Shown: piece by piece, positions 53,897 to 61,782 of the stretch | Position numbering within the stretch: the stretch's first letter is position 1 | Layout of the letters: each line of letters begins with the position of its first letter | Source: an uncultured Sulfitobacter sp. | GTDB lineage: Bacteria > Pseudomonadota > Alphaproteobacteria > Rhodobacterales > Rhodobacteraceae | Assembly: GCA_947492925.1 (NCBI GenBank) | Contig: CANLOQ010000001.1 | Coordinates: 124,001-188,000 of the forward strand | Length of the DNA: 64,000 bases | Direction: 5' to 3' | Position numbers and translations under genes: made by a program | The notes under the pieces: model-generated | Databases searched by the model: none | What the model saw: only the letters and a program-made list of their open reading frames with translations | What the model was told of the DNA's origin: nothing

Positions 53897-54706
53897 TTAT
53901 GGATCAACAGAACGAAGAAAGCCCAGAACAGCGTCGTTGAAGGCAGCAGGTTGCTCGAGGTTCGGCAGGTGCCCGGCATCGGGGATTACCACAAACTGCG
54001 CGCCTTTAATCAGGTCCGAAACTTCCTGACCCATCTCCTTGGTGGTAAGCGGATCATCGCTCCCGCTCACCACCAGACAAGGGATATCAATGGCGCCCAG
54101 CTGCGCGCGGAAGTCAGTCTCGATCAACGCTTCGATGCTCTTGAGATAGCTGTCCCTGTGCAATGCTGCCATGCTCGCTGCGAGCTTTGCAACAACCGCC
54201 TCCTCCGCCTTCGGTGACACAAGGGATCTGGCAACTGGCTCCGCAATGTCTGCGGGTAGAAGGCCGCGCAGCAGCGGTTCCTTGCGGCGCCGGATGAACT
54301 CGGCTTTGGCATCGGCGGACAGATACGAAAATCCGGCATGCGTGCAGCAAAGCGTCAGGCTGTGCAGGTGTTCAGGGTAGCGCAGGGCAAAATCCATCGC
54401 GATCCACGATCCCATCGACAAACCGACAAGGTGCACTTTTTCTACCTTGAGCACGGCAAGAACCCGCGCCAGATCATCTGCAAAGTCGCTGAATTCAAGC
54501 GCCGCATCGTAATCGTCACTATCGCCGTATCCCCGGCTGTCCCATGCGATAGCTCTGAAATGCTTTCCAAAAACCGCCAGGTTCTCCCGCCAGTTCGTCT
54601 TGTTGCCGCCCACGCCGTGCAGGAAAAAGACAACCTCGCCCCGCCCCATGCAATCAATCGAAATGCGTGGCGCAGGCGCGATAAGAGACGTGGTCAGATT
54701 TGTCAT
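53897..54706 (-). CDS. Alpha/beta hydrolase, enol-lactonase-like
   Basis: A 269-residue cytosolic hydrolase. The oxyanion motif is FFLHGVGGNKTNW, the nucleophile elbow LVGLSMGSWIAM (Ser near residue 100), the acid Asp in GSDDPLTT and the base His in PDAGHLPNLEQP. This layout resembles 3-oxoadipate enol-lactonases and other aromatic ring-cleavage hydrolases, but the substrate is open. The start is set at the ATG of 54706, where MTNLTTSLIA begins. It follows the cupin gene by 22 bp, so they form a two-gene unit. Confidence 0.88.
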   Translation of the reverse strand: MTNLTTSLIAPAPRISIDCMGRGEVVFFLHGVGGNKTNWRENLAVFGKHFRAIAWDSRGYGDSDDYDAALEFSDFADDLARVLAVLKVEKVHLVGLSMGSWIAMDFALRYPEHLHSLTLCCTHAGFSYLSADAKAEFIRRRKEPLLRGLLPADIAEPVARSLVSPKAEEAVVAKLAASMAALHRDSYLKSIEALIETDFRAQLGAIDIPCLVVSGSDDPLTTKEMGQEVSDLIKGAQFVVIPDAGHLPNLEQPAAFNDAVLGFLRSVDP

Positions 54707-54728
54707 GGGGCGTTTCACCCATCCGGCC

Positions 54729-55175
54729 CTAAGCGGCGTCAGGCGGCGGCAGGAAATTGACCTCATGCAGCGCAGAGAGGCGCACCAGCTCTTCGGGATC
54801 GGTTACGCCATCCAGCGCGGTGAACAACTCAAACAGCTTGCCCGATGGTGCAACGCCAAAGACGACGTGCGCCGTTTTGCCAGAGCGATTGTAGATCGCG
54901 TGCGCCTCGCCCTTGGGCATGTGAATGGTCCCGCCTGTTTCCACGCTAAAGGTTTCACCGCCCATCTCGACTTCAAGCGTGCCGTCAAGGACATAGAACC
55001 ATTCATCCTGATTGGGATGGATATGCGGCGGCACGAATGTGTCGGCCGGCGCCACCCCGTGCCAGACAAATGCGTGTTCACTCAGCAGTTTGGGCGTATA
55101 AGTTAGCCCAACGACGTTCCACGCCTCTTTGGTCAAACCTTGGTCTGCTGTGATCATCCCAACGGAATGCGTCAT
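54729..55175 (-). CDS. Cupin-domain protein, possible dioxygenase
   Basis: A 148-residue single-cupin protein. The metal site reads PPHIHPNQDEWFYVLDG (two His and Glu) with the later HMPKGEAHAIYNRSG supplying the third His. Close folds include quercetin- and other ring-cleaving dioxygenases and regulators' sensor domains. It is the first gene of a two-gene unit with the hydrolase, and the AraC-type regulator lies divergently across a 233-bp gap, which suggests a small inducible catabolic step. Confidence 0.82.
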   Translation of the reverse strand: MTHSVGMITADQGLTKEAWNVVGLTYTPKLLSEHAFVWHGVAPADTFVPPHIHPNQDEWFYVLDGTLEVEMGGETFSVETGGTIHMPKGEAHAIYNRSGKTAHVVFGVAPSGKLFELFTALDGVTDPEELVRLSALHEVNFLPPPDAA

Positions 55176-55408
55176 GTCAAATTCCCCTTAAATGATGCGG
55201 CTTCGAATCCACGGCACAGAAGGGTGCCCGCGCTTCAGAAAACAGCCTTTCCGTGAAACCATTGCACAGCGTTCCGGTAATTTCTTGCAATGGCGTGCAC
55301 GAAACCTTCGAAATTCGTGCATGCCTTTCTGGTCACACACCAGTGTCGCGGAAATCTTGACACAAGGGTGTCGCCCTATACCCTTTCAGCGTTAAATTGG
55401 GGGTTGCG

Positions 55409-56371
55409 ATGGAAAACGTACTTGCGACGGACGACATGGATGTCGAACATCAATTCAGCGGGTTCCGGCGCGCCGTGCGCAAAGAAATCACCGAGCTGAA
55501 CGTGGAACGCTATGAGCGAGGATCCTTCAGCGCGTTGGTCAAAAAGAACCGTGCCGGGCGTTTCAACTTCACCCATGTGGAATGCGACCCGGTCCAGATT
55601 GAACGCTGTGCCAGCGGGATCGAAATGGACCGGGAGGATTGCTATTTTCTCACTGTACAACGCACGGGCTCCGGCACAATCCGGCAAATGGGCCGCGAGG
55701 TCGAACTGCAGCCCGGAGACTTTGCAATCGTCGACAGCACAGTACCCTACGTGATTACCTTCACCGAACCTGTAACGCGGTTGGTCGCGCGCTTTGCGCG
55801 TTCTGATTTTCTGCAACGTGGCTGCACAAGCGAGCACTATTGCGGTCGCGTCTTTCACACCACTGCAGGGACAGGCAAGATTGCGTCCGATCTGCTTGAT
55901 ATGCTGTGCGCGTCGGATGGTGATCTTGACGCAGGCCTGGGCATGTCACTGTCGTCTGCGGCTATGGACGCAATCGCAATTTCCGATCCGCAGGGTGGTC
56001 CGGTCCGTCAAAAGGCAAGCAGCTTTGCGCAGGGGGAGTTGCTCAAACGCGTTCGGTCGATTGTTCTGGCCAGACTGCCTGAACCTGATCTCAACACCGA
56101 CCTGATCGCGCAGGAGGCAGGCGTTTCAGTCCGGTATCTGCACAAGGTGTTTAGCGGCACCGGAACCACGCTCAACCGCTGGATACAACAGGAACGACTG
56201 GCCCGCTGCTATCGCCAACTGGCCAGCCCCCATCACGATCACCGCTCTATTCAGGAAATCGCTTTTAACAATGGCTTCAACGATTCGGGATATTTCAGCA
56301 ATCGCTTCGTGCGGATGTACGGCGTAAAGCCGTCGCAGGTGCGCGAAGCCATGAGGCTGGATGCGCACTAG
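55409..56371 (+). CDS. AraC-family transcriptional regulator
   Basis: A 320-residue regulator from the ATG at 55409. The amino-terminal AraC-binding-like domain (about residues 20-180) has the DFAIVDSTVPYVITF type beta pattern; the carboxy-terminal double helix-turn-helix (about 225-315) has TDLIAQEAGVSVRYLHKVF and IQEIAFNNGFNDSGYFSNRFVRMYGVKPSQVR. It is divergent from the cupin/hydrolase unit and next to davAB (convergent); which one it controls is not shown, though the divergent unit is the more usual target. Confidence 0.9.
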   Translation: MENVLATDDMDVEHQFSGFRRAVRKEITELNVERYERGSFSALVKKNRAGRFNFTHVECDPVQIERCASGIEMDREDCYFLTVQRTGSGTIRQMGREVELQPGDFAIVDSTVPYVITFTEPVTRLVARFARSDFLQRGCTSEHYCGRVFHTTAGTGKIASDLLDMLCASDGDLDAGLGMSLSSAAMDAIAISDPQGGPVRQKASSFAQGELLKRVRSIVLARLPEPDLNTDLIAQEAGVSVRYLHKVFSGTGTTLNRWIQQERLARCYRQLASPHHDHRSIQEIAFNNGFNDSGYFSNRFVRMYGVKPSQVREAMRLDAH

Positions 56372-56670
56372 GCTGCGCCAATATGCCGGGCAAGGACGGT
56401 GCGGGCGGACCTACCTGTCAGGCTTGAAATCGCTGCCTATAGGCGACCAGATCACCAATTGTCCGGACAAATCGTTTCAACGCGACCTTGCCAAAAGGCG
56501 TATAAACAGCGGTGTGGTGACGCTTGTGTTGTCTCCCCTCACGATGATGCTGATGGTTGTGGATGGTGTGATCGCAGCTTACGCATGCACTCCACTCTTG
56601 CGAAGTGCTGATAATCGACGGCACGCACGGATTGGCACGCACAGGACCAAAGGAAAGCCGGTCCGCCATA

Positions 56671-58320
56671 TCATGCGCTCAGCCTGATTGGCCCGTCGGT
56701 CGCGTATGCATCCAACGGCGACGGATTGTCAGCGGAAGTTGTCCCCCCGAAATGCGCAATGATCCCCGCAACTGCATTGAGTGACGTTTGCACCGCCCCC
56801 TCGACCCACGCGGGCGTCCAGCTCACACCGTCCCCTGCAATGAAAATGCCGCGTTCGGCCGGGGGCATATCACGCTGCACAAAATGCCCAAACATGCGGT
56901 GGTTATAGCGGTAGTGCCCGGGCAAAGCACCTTTGAACGCGCCAAGAAAATTCTGATCCGCCTCCCAGCTGACGGTGATCGGATCACCCAGAATATGGCC
57001 CCGAATATCCACATCAGGATAGATCTTGGAAAGCGACGACAGCGCCAGTTCCACGCGCCTTTCCGCAGGTAGGGGAAGCACCTTCAGCGCATCGGTCATC
57101 CATGCATAACTCAGACACATGACCGAAGGTTTGTCCGGCCCGTTGTCAAACAGATAGGTGCCGCGCGTCATCCTGTCAGTCAACGTCATCGACATCGTGT
57201 CGTGCCCCGTTTCGGGATGTTTGTCTTTCCAGAAAGGGCGGTCGACCATGACGAAGGTCTTGGCCGATTGCATGTAGCGCGTACGGTCCAGCGCCATCCA
57301 CAACTCTTGCGCAAACAGGTTTTCTTCGGTGTCGATCTGTGTGGTCAAAAGGTGGGTTTGGCAGGTGATCAGGACTGCATCAAAGGCCTCTGCGCGCCCC
57401 CAGGTATCGGTGACTTCGATCTGGTCGGTGTCCACGCGTCTGATGCGTTTGGCACCCGCCCGCGTGGCCCCGTAGTTGAGCGTGCTCAGGGAGGTGCCGG
57501 CGGGCCAATGGGTCAACCTGTCCGGCTGATGGTGCCATAGCTTGCGCGGCACCTGTTCGACACCACCAACGATGTAACGCTGATGATCGTCGCATTCGGT
57601 CACGTTCACCCGCAGGATTTCCAGCATGGAGTTGGGAAAATCGCTGTCCCAGCCGCCGGTGCCGAAACCAACCTGTCCAAACACCTCGCGGTGATGAAAC
57701 GACAGTTTTTGAAAGGCTTCGGACGACGCTACAAAGTCATAAAAAGTGCGTTCATCCCATGCGGCCACAAGCGGATTCCAGATCTCCTTGATCCGTGGAA
57801 TATCCCGGTCCCGGATGGCCTGTTTCAACGCCCCGAAATTTGCACCGTCTTCCAATGCCGCATCATAGGCTGTTGCAACCTCTTGAAACAACGGCGGCAA
57901 ATCCTGAAGGGTCTGCGCATAATGCGTCTGTCCCAAAAGGTCGATCACGGTCGATCCGGCAGCCGGTGTCAGCGGATTGGGAAAAGGCTTGCTCTCGATC
58001 CCCAGCAGGTCGACGTAATGGTAAAACCCCGTGCTGGAGACTGGAAAACGCATGCCCCCCAGTTCGGCAATAACACCCTCCGCCCCTTCAAAGGGTTGCG
58101 ACCGCAAACGCCCGCCGAACTGACCGGATTCGAACAGGATCGGGCACAGCCCAAGCTTCATCAACTCATACCCTGCAATCACACCAGCCGCGCCTGCGCC
58201 AATGATGGCCACCCGCGCACCATGAGCCGATGCAGGCAGCGTGCCCAAACCATCCGGGTGTGTGATCCAATCGTCATAGGCGAAGGGGAAGTCCGGGCCA
58301 AAAACAGTAACGGGTTTCAT
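56671..58320 (-). CDS. davB: L-lysine 2-monooxygenase (DavB-like) flavoprotein
   Basis: A 549-residue flavin amine oxidase that oxidatively decarboxylates an amino acid to an amide. The FAD site is VAIIGAGAAGVIAGYELMKLG (about residues 37-57) with GGRLRS next; IAELGGMRFPVSSTGFYHYVD, FGTGGWDSDFPNSMLE and the end SWTPAWVEGAVQTSLNAV match what I remember of Pseudomonas DavB almost block by block. Tryptophan 2-monooxygenase (IaaM) is the main alternative. The upstream gene davA overlaps by ATGA, and the pair would convert lysine to 5-aminovalerate. Confidence 0.85.
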   Translation of the reverse strand: MKPVTVFGPDFPFAYDDWITHPDGLGTLPASAHGARVAIIGAGAAGVIAGYELMKLGLCPILFESGQFGGRLRSQPFEGAEGVIAELGGMRFPVSSTGFYHYVDLLGIESKPFPNPLTPAAGSTVIDLLGQTHYAQTLQDLPPLFQEVATAYDAALEDGANFGALKQAIRDRDIPRIKEIWNPLVAAWDERTFYDFVASSEAFQKLSFHHREVFGQVGFGTGGWDSDFPNSMLEILRVNVTECDDHQRYIVGGVEQVPRKLWHHQPDRLTHWPAGTSLSTLNYGATRAGAKRIRRVDTDQIEVTDTWGRAEAFDAVLITCQTHLLTTQIDTEENLFAQELWMALDRTRYMQSAKTFVMVDRPFWKDKHPETGHDTMSMTLTDRMTRGTYLFDNGPDKPSVMCLSYAWMTDALKVLPLPAERRVELALSSLSKIYPDVDIRGHILGDPITVSWEADQNFLGAFKGALPGHYRYNHRMFGHFVQRDMPPAERGIFIAGDGVSWTPAWVEGAVQTSLNAVAGIIAHFGGTTSADNPSPLDAYATDGPIRLSA

Positions 58321-59102
58321 GGAATTTCTCCGTAAAGATCGACGCGCCGGTCGTGCAAATGGGTCTGGGCCTGCCGCGCCTGCACCAGGGTGTCACGGTC
58401 CAGACTGGCGATCAGCAGCGCAGGCGCATCCGCCCCGCGTGCGCGGTCACCGCCATCGGGACCGACCAGACAGGACAGCCCATTATACGCAAACTGCGCT
58501 TCCGCACCGACGTAATTGCAATAGACCAGATAAAGTCCGTTCTCCTCGGCCCGCGCCGGAACCAGCCGGGTGGCGACACTGTCAAAGGGCGCCATATTCG
58601 CCGTGGGCGCCACGATGATCTCGGTGCCCCGCAGCGCCAGCGCCCGCGTCAGTTCAGGGAATTCAACGTCATAGCAAATCGCCAGAGCAAGCTTCCATCC
58701 ATTCACTTCAAAGACAGGTGAAAGTGCAGCACCGGCTGCGAATTGGACGCGGTCAACATCACCAAAAAGATGCGTTTTGTGATAGCGCGCAATCTCTTGC
58801 CCACCAGCATCAATGGCGACACAGGCATTGTAAGGGCGGACCTGTCCGGGCAGAGCAAGACCAGCAACCAGCGCGATCCTACACTCGCGGGCAATCCTCT
58901 TGAGGGTGTCCAACACTTGCCCGGATTGATCCGCGTGCGCGGCAATGCGCGCGGCACCGATATTGTAGCCGCCCACATACATCTCTGGTGTGACCAACAG
59001 ATCGACCCCACGCGCGGCAGCCTCCCGCGCGGCCTCCTCAAGTGCCGCCAGTGCGGGCGCAATTTCCGCCATTGGTCGGGTCTGCCAAAGCCCAAGTTTC
59101 AT
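58317..59102 (-). CDS. davA: 5-aminovaleramidase (DavA-like), carbon-nitrogen hydrolase
   Basis: A 261-residue nitrilase-superfamily amidase. The catalytic triad is Glu40 (VTPEMYVGGYN), Lys109 (YHKTHLFGD) and Cys143 (AICYDVEFPE). Close likeness to DavA is seen in TPEMYVGGYNIGAARI and PTANMAPFD. It would hydrolyse 5-aminovaleramide made by DavB to 5-aminovalerate and ammonia. The ATG at 59102 overlaps the stop of a methyltransferase stump (TGATG), so translation may be coupled to it. No davT or davD is nearby. Confidence 0.87.
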   Translation of the reverse strand: MKLGLWQTRPMAEIAPALAALEEAAREAAARGVDLLVTPEMYVGGYNIGAARIAAHADQSGQVLDTLKRIARECRIALVAGLALPGQVRPYNACVAIDAGGQEIARYHKTHLFGDVDRVQFAAGAALSPVFEVNGWKLALAICYDVEFPELTRALALRGTEIIVAPTANMAPFDSVATRLVPARAEENGLYLVYCNYVGAEAQFAYNGLSCLVGPDGGDRARGADAPALLIASLDRDTLVQARQAQTHLHDRRVDLYGEIP

Positions 59103-59467
59103 CAAAGCCCCCCGCAATACGTGTCAGCACAAGCCGCACATCTCGCATCGCGTCCCCTATCGGCTGTATCGGTGCGCAGGCTGACCAAGACAAAGCCAGC
59201 CTTATTGCGCTTGGTCTGTGTGGCCTTGCAGTCCTTGAGGGCAGTCAGGGTTTCGGGGACCTGCCCTGCTTCGCAAGCCTTGCTGTGGGTCGAGCCTGCC
59301 TGCAGGACGCCGCCCGTGTCGGAATTGCTTGCGGTGTCCTTGTACAGTTTTTTAGATGGCGCTGCCGGGGTGTCGAACCACTCAAAAAAGCCGTAACCGA
59401 CCCCCGCCGGATTCAAGGGCTGATCAGCCAGCGCGCGGATGGTTGGTTCGATTTCAACAGCATTCAT
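59102..59467 (-). pseudogene. Amino-terminal stump of an MmeI-type DNA methyltransferase/restriction enzyme
   Basis: A 121-codon frame. Residues 1-95 match the amino-terminal domain of class I SAM-dependent DNA methyltransferases of the MmeI type as I remember them: MNAVEIEPTIRALADQP, FEWFDTP..PSKKLYKD, DTGGVLQAGSTH and KNKAGFVLV-like KAGFVLVS. The remaining 25 residues do not match and include four Cys. The full proteins are about 900 residues or longer, so only about 10% remains. Its TGA overlaps the davA ATG. It may still be translated as a leader. Confidence 0.65.
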
Positions 59468-60181
59468 ACCGACATCATCGCCTTATTGCCCACATGTTGG
59501 GAACTTAATGATACCGCTGGAACAAGCAAACCGCTTTAGGCTGGTTTCAGCCTTCTGATCAATCATTCTTTGCCCCTTTGCGGAACACGCAGGTCAGGCC
59601 CTCCCGTGACCACCATGATCTTGTAACCCGATGTGCATCCCCCATGCCTCACATCCTTTCCCGGTGGCGCAACTCTAACCCGCCATCCAGATCAGGGCCG
59701 TGTGAAAGGCATCGCACCCGCAAAGCGGCAATTGCACCTTCGTTTGCGCTTTTCTACCCAGATTGGCGCAAGGCACATCATTCCCTCAGGCTGACCTGCG
59801 CGATCAATCGACTTACCCCAATTTTTGGAAAAGCAGATTTACCCAAGGTGTCGATCCATCTCCGACCATGCTTGGCCTGCTTTCACGTCAGCATCAGGTC
59901 AAGATGAACCCACTGTGCGACCCCTTCAAAGCTTGGCATTTCTTGCCACGTGCCAAACGCAGGCTCACCCCCCGATGAGGTCCAGCGCCAAGGTATTGCA
60001 CCAGCTTATTCGGAAGTTTTCACCGTAGGCCCGTTAAAACGTCAGACCCCATACCGCTCAACGGCAAAAACAGGCATGATCAAAAGAAGCACAACACAAC
60101 TGATAAGGCGGGCCATTCCAGTCGTCTCAACTCCAAAAAGCTGCCAAAGGCGACTAAATCAAACCTGCGATGGTGGGGAAG
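59468..60181. other. Gene-poor stretch before tRNA-Arg
   Basis: About 700 bp without a convincing gene. On the minus strand near 60113-60042 a short frame starts MARLISCVVLLLIMPVFA, a signal-peptide-like sequence ending after 24 codons, which may be the stump of an exported protein. The rest is AT-richer, with frames broken on both strands; no terminator or repeat stands out. Together with the methyltransferase stump it looks like decayed island DNA. Confidence 0.4.
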
Positions 60182-60258
60182 TGGCGGACCGAGGAGGATT
60201 CGAACCCCCGACCCCCTGATTCGTAGTCAGGTACTCTATCCAGCTGAGCTATCGGTCC
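60182..60258 (-). tRNA. tRNA-Arg (anticodon ACG)
   Basis: A 77-nt gene on the minus strand including encoded CCA (60182-60184). Acceptor stem GGACCGA pairs with TCGGTCC, the D-arm has TAGCTCAGCTGGATAGAG, anticodon arm CCTGA-CTACGAA-TCAGG gives ACG, and the T-arm has GGGGGTTCGAATCC. It marks the right border of the accessory interval that starts at tRNA-Gln. Confidence 0.96.
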
Positions 60259-60336
60259 ACTGTCGGGCGGTTTAGTGGGCCAGCCGCGGGTTTGCAAGCC
60301 CAAGTTTCGCCCGCAGCACAACAAATCCAAGTGCCG

Positions 60337-61722
60337 CTATACCGCGCCATCGCCCTTGGGCAGGCGCACGCGGAATGTTGTCCCTTGGGCACCTGTCGCC
60401 AGCAGATCAAGCTGCCCGCCGTGCCCCCGCACCAGTTCTGCCGCAATCGCCAGCCCAAGGCCGGATCCGCCCTTGCGCGCACTGCCCTGAAACGGGGTGA
60501 ACAGATGCTCCTGCGCCCGTTTGGGCAGGCCCGGGCCGGTATCACAAATGTCGATGCACCAGCTTTCCTCGGTATCGCTGGCGCTCAAGCCGATCTCACC
60601 GGCCTCTCCCGTGCCCGCCAGCGCCTGACGCGCGTTGCGCACCAGATTCGAAATTACGCGGTACAACTGCTCGGGGTCCGCACGCACCATCATGCCTGTT
60701 GGAATGTCCGCCGCATAGCTGATCGGTTGCGCGGCACTGGCCAGCCGTTCACTCTCGATCACATCGTCCACCAGCGGTGCAAGCGGCACCAGCGTCAGCG
60801 TTGGCCCCGGCTCTTCCGCCTTGCCAAACGCCAGCGTGCTTTCACACAGATGCACCGCCCGGGTGATTGACCCCACCAGCTTGGGGGCCATCCGTTTGAC
60901 AATCGGGTCCTCGGACATCTCGATCCTGTCGGTGAAAAGCTGGGCAGAGGTCAGGATATTGCGCAGATCATGGCTGATCTTGCTGACCGCAGACCCAAGC
61001 TGCGCCAGACGCTCCTTCTGCTTGAGCGCCTGCGTCAGATCCGTCTGCAAAGTCCGAAGTGCCACCTCGGCATCGCGCAATTCGCTCACGCTGGCAGACG
61101 GCTCGATGATCCGCCGCGCATCCTCGGGCGCTTCGGCGTAGCGCTGCATATGTCCCACCACACGGTCAATCGGCTTGAGCAGCAAGGCCCGCATCGCCAG
61201 AAACAACAGGATCGCCGTAAACACGGAAATCACCGCTGACAGGATCAGAATGCGCAACCCGTAATCAATCATCGCCATCCGCATGGGGGCGGTGTCCATC
61301 GTGATCTCGATCAGCAGTCCCGCTTCGCGCACCGGCGCACCGATCACGCGGATCACCTCGTTTTCGGGCTTTACCATCCGCGCCAGCGCGTCCCGGATCA
61401 GCACAAGTGCCGTCGCATCGCGCAAATCATAGGTCTGCGCAATCGCCTGCGGCATGTCGCTCGACAGCATCAACTGGCGCACTTCGTCGCGGCGCAGCAC
61501 CACGTTGAAAACCTCGGCGTTCTTCAGCAGTTCCTCCTCCAGCGCATCGTCCAGCATATCGTCCGCCAAAAGCGCCAGCGACGCGATCTGCGCTCGCTCC
61601 AGCCGGTTAAACATGTAATCCTCGCGAAAACGCGCAATCGACGGCACAAAGATCAGCACTTCCGCGATCATCACAAATACCGTCGTCAGGATCAGCAACC
61701 GGCCGGACAGGGAATTGAACAT
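60337..61722 (-). CDS. Sensor histidine kinase
   Basis: A 461-residue membrane kinase. Two membrane helices (about residues 7-27 and 157-178) enclose a periplasmic sensor of about 130 residues, followed by a HAMP-like linker. The phospho-acceptor His is in SKISHDLRNILTSAQ (about residue 253). The ATPase domain has NLVRNARQAL (N box), DTGPGLP (G1) and GSGLGLAIAAELV (G2). No response-regulator gene is beside it, so it is an orphan here. ATG at 61722 chosen; the frame goes on to 61764 with Pro-rich sequence. Confidence 0.92.
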   Translation of the reverse strand: MFNSLSGRLLILTTVFVMIAEVLIFVPSIARFREDYMFNRLERAQIASLALLADDMLDDALEEELLKNAEVFNVVLRRDEVRQLMLSSDMPQAIAQTYDLRDATALVLIRDALARMVKPENEVIRVIGAPVREAGLLIEITMDTAPMRMAMIDYGLRILILSAVISVFTAILLFLAMRALLLKPIDRVVGHMQRYAEAPEDARRIIEPSASVSELRDAEVALRTLQTDLTQALKQKERLAQLGSAVSKISHDLRNILTSAQLFTDRIEMSEDPIVKRMAPKLVGSITRAVHLCESTLAFGKAEEPGPTLTLVPLAPLVDDVIESERLASAAQPISYAADIPTGMMVRADPEQLYRVISNLVRNARQALAGTGEAGEIGLSASDTEESWCIDICDTGPGLPKRAQEHLFTPFQGSARKGGSGLGLAIAAELVRGHGGQLDLLATGAQGTTFRVRLPKGDGAV

Positions 61723-61782
61723 GCTCGGCTCAGCCCCGCGGGATGGCGGGGGGGATGCCGCCAAAGGCGCATGTCCCTCCCA

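Noticed and set aside
56372-56670. Small frames on both strands in the 299-bp gap between araC-type gene and davB
   Set aside because: Short, without ribosome sites or recognisable sequence; treated as non-coding gap between convergent genes.
52924-60181. Copies of the tRNA-Gln or tRNA-Arg 3' ends marking attachment sites
   Set aside because: I looked for repeats of the T-arm plus acceptor end sequences inside the interval and saw none, so no att site is claimed.
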